In this document: positions 62,201 to 64,000 of the stretch, piece after piece
Layout of the letters: every line of letters begins with the position of its first letter
Position numbering within the stretch: position 1 is the stretch's first letter
The notes under the pieces: model-generated
What the model saw: the letters and a program-made list of their open reading frames with translations, nothing else
Told to the model about the DNA's origin: nothing
Database searches by the model: none
Made by a program: the position numbers and the translations under genes
Assembly (NCBI RefSeq): GCF_000826105.1
Contig: NZ_CCYK01000006.1
Location: forward strand, 124,001 to 188,000
DNA from: Pseudomonas massiliensis
GTDB taxonomy: Bacteria; Pseudomonadota; Gammaproteobacteria; Pseudomonadales; Pseudomonadaceae
Length of the DNA: 64,000 bases
Reading direction: 5' to 3'

Positions 62201-64000
62201 GTGCCAGTCCTGCGCCTTCCGCCGTTACCCTCCATGGCGAGCTCAGCGTCGCCGGTCAAACAGACGTGGGGCAACCTGCCCGGTGCCGCCTTGAGCCTGG
62301 CCATCGCCGAAGCCGCCAGCACCGCGCGCCGCTTCACGCTATTGCTGACCCCTGACAGCCAGGCCGCGGACCGTCTGGAACAGGAACTTCGCTTCTTCGC
62401 GCCGGACTTGCCCGTACTGCATTTCCCCGATTGGGAAACCCTCCCCTACGACCTGTTCTCTCCTCATCAGGACATCGTTTCCCAGAGGATTGCCAGTCTC
62501 TACCGTCTGCCCGAACTCAACCACGGCATTCTGGTAGTGCCGATCACCACCGCCCTACACCGGCTGGCGCCCACCAAGTTCCTGCTGGGCAGCAGCCTGG
62601 TGCTGGATATCGGCCAACGCCTGGATGTGGAAACCACTCGCACCCGGCTGGAGGCGGCAGGGTACCGTTATGTGGACACGGTCTACGAACACGGTGAATT
62701 CACCGTGCGCGGCGCGCTCATCGACCTTTTCCCCATGGGCAGCAGGCTGCCTTACCGGATCGACCTGTTCGATGACGAAATCGAAACCCTGCGCACATTC
62801 GACCCCGAGACCCAGCGGTCCATCGACAAGGTAGAGTCGGTACGCCTGCTGCCGGCCCGGGAATTTCCGCTGCAAAAGGAGGCTGTGGTCCGTTTCAAGG
62901 CCCGCTTCCGCGAGCGCTTCGACCTGGACTTCCGCCGCAGCCCCATTTTCCAGGATCTCAACAGCGGCATTACCCCGGCGGGCATCGAGTACTACCTGCC
63001 GCTGTTCTTCGAAGACACTTCCACGCTCTTCGACTATCTGCCCGAGGACACCCAGGTATTCTCGCTGCCCGGCATCGAACAAGCCGCCGAGCAATTCTGG
63101 AACGACGTTCGCAACCGCTACGAGGAGCGTCGCATCGACCCGCTTCGGCCCTTGCTACCGCCTGCCGAACTCTTCCTGCCGGTGGAGGACTGCTTCGCTC
63201 GCCTCAAGAGTTGGCCGCGGGTAGTGGCCGGCAGCGAAGACCCGGGCAGTGGCGCCGGACGCGAGCGTTTCCCCGCCAGCCCCCTGCCGAACCTAGCCAT
63301 CGAAGCCAAGGCCAGCCAACCCATGGCGGCCCTCGCCGACTACCTGGATCGCTTCCCGGGCCGGGTGCTGTTCACCGCAGAATCCGCCGGCCGCCGGGAA
63401 GTGTTGCTCGACATGCTCGCGCGCTTCCAGCTACGGCCTCAGGCAGTGGAAGGCTGGCCAGGCTTCGTTGCCAGTGACGCGCGCCTGGCCATCACCATCG
63501 CTCCGCTGGATGAAGGTCTGCAACTGGACGACCCTGCCCTGGCGCTGATCGCCGAAAGCCCTCTGTTCGGCCAGCGGGTGATGCAGCGCCGGCGGCGTGA
63601 CAAGCGCAGCGAAGGCAGCAGCGATGCGGTGATCAAGAACCTCACTGAGTTGCGCGAAGGCGCACCCGTGGTTCATATCGACCACGGCGTGGGGCGCTAT
63701 CTGGGGCTTGCCACCCTGGAAATCGACAATCAGGTGGCGGAATTCCTCACGCTTGAATACGCCGAGAACGCCAAGCTATACGTGCCCGTGGCCAACCTGC
63801 ACCTGATCGCCCGTTATACCGGTAGCGACGATGCCCTGGCGCCCCTGCATCGACTGGGCTCCGAAGCCTGGCAGAAAGCCAAGCGCAAGGCTGCCGAGCA
63901 GGTGCGCGACGTGGCCGCCGAGCTGCTTGACATCTATGCCCGACGAGCCGCGCGCAAAGGCTATGCCTTCAGCGACCCCGCGCTGGATTACGAGACCTTC
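62201..64000 (+). CDS. mfd: Transcription-repair coupling factor Mfd (3' truncated by window)
   Basis: Mfd removes RNA polymerase stalled at DNA damage and recruits UvrA. The first 600 codons are present and open to the window end; the full protein is about 1150 residues. The UvrB-like N-terminal domains are recognisable (HWGNLPGAALSLAIA-type start; FPDWETLPYDLFSPHQDIVSQRI near residue 78). The RNA-polymerase-interacting domain begins at VVHIDHGVGRYLGLATLE (near 490). The start is a GTG at 62201 (product MPVLRLPP) as in other pseudomonads. The helicase domains lie outside the window. Confidence 0.95.
   Translation, partial: MPVLRLPPLPSMASSASPVKQTWGNLPGAALSLAIAEAASTARRFTLLLTPDSQAADRLEQELRFFAPDLPVLHFPDWETLPYDLFSPHQDIVSQRIASLYRLPELNHGILVVPITTALHRLAPTKFLLGSSLVLDIGQRLDVETTRTRLEAAGYRYVDTVYEHGEFTVRGALIDLFPMGSRLPYRIDLFDDEIETLRTFDPETQRSIDKVESVRLLPAREFPLQKEAVVRFKARFRERFDLDFRRSPIFQDLNSGITPAGIEYYLPLFFEDTSTLFDYLPEDTQVFSLPGIEQAAEQFWNDVRNRYEERRIDPLRPLLPPAELFLPVEDCFARLKSWPRVVAGSEDPGSGAGRERFPASPLPNLAIEAKASQPMAALADYLDRFPGRVLFTAESAGRREVLLDMLARFQLRPQAVEGWPGFVASDARLAITIAPLDEGLQLDDPALALIAESPLFGQRVMQRRRRDKRSEGSSDAVIKNLTELREGAPVVHIDHGVGRYLGLATLEIDNQVAEFLTLEYAENAKLYVPVANLHLIARYTGSDDALAPLHRLGSEAWQKAKRKAAEQVRDVAAELLDIYARRAARKGYAFSDPALDYETF

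Noticed and set aside
1..64000. CRISPR arrays, tRNA or rRNA genes, complete insertion sequences, integrons, REP arrays
   Set aside because: No regularly spaced repeats, cloverleaf sequences, transposase or integrase genes were found on reading both strands.

Overview
This 64 kb window is chromosomal DNA of a Pseudomonas species. The grounds are high GC, a 1618-residue NAD-glutamate dehydrogenase, the paa (phenylacetate) cluster in pseudomonad form, adjacent rssB/rssC genes, lolCDE, the mfd/gap/sthA neighbourhood, and protein sequences that read as Pseudomonas throughout. Most of it is ordinary core genome with tightly packed operons. No rRNA, tRNA, CRISPR array or complete insertion sequence was seen.

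Layout. Positions 1-4.8 kb hold a MarR regulator overlapping the start of a lipoprotein gene, miaE, a DUF1289 gene and acnB, with a long nested inverted repeat before acnB. Positions 4.9-7.1 kb hold three overlapping genes (CDP-alcohol phosphatidyltransferase, acyltransferase, CdsA-like cytidylyltransferase) that look like an accessory phospholipid pathway. Then come the large NAD-glutamate dehydrogenase (7.4-12.3 kb, minus), a GlxA/AraC-type regulator, an acidic unknown protein and an amidohydrolase.

Positions 15-27.2 kb are the phenylacetate pathway. paaFGH, paaK, paaABCDE and paaZ are on the minus strand; paaY and paaX diverge on the plus strand. Together they encode CoA activation, ring epoxidation, isomerisation, ring opening and most of beta-oxidation. 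The thiolase (paaJ), thioesterase (paaI) and uptake genes are not in the cluster. Matching TGATAC-N27/28-GTATCT elements before paaA and between paaF and paaY are probable PaaX operators. A 19-codon frame joins paaH to paaK with four-base overlaps at both ends.

Positions 27.2-29.7 kb are a small glycosyltransferase island with an AT-richer flank, in which the family 8 gene is frameshifted. Positions 29.7-39.3 kb carry an aldo/keto reductase, small conserved proteins, a diguanylate cyclase, two DUF2382 stress-type proteins, a chemoreceptor, a solute-binding protein, ppnN and a GNAT acetyltransferase. Positions 39.6-41.7 kb are a three-gene overlapping operon (PIG-L deacetylase, NodS-like methyltransferase, glycosyltransferase) that may make or modify an undescribed glycoconjugate.

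Positions 42.4-45.3 kb hold the remains of a P2-like prophage directly upstream of dusA, a known integration target: head-completion protein gpL, a holin, a CI-type repressor with an 18-bp palindromic operator, an Ogr activator and small unknown genes. Positions 45.5-64 kb return to core genome: dusA, tal, rssB/rssC, a PilZ gene, mlaA, queF, a CBS protein, lolCDE, a second PilZ gene, ugpQ, sthA, an MFS carboxylate transporter, a long-form glyceraldehyde-3-phosphate dehydrogenase, and the first 600 codons of mfd, cut by the window end.
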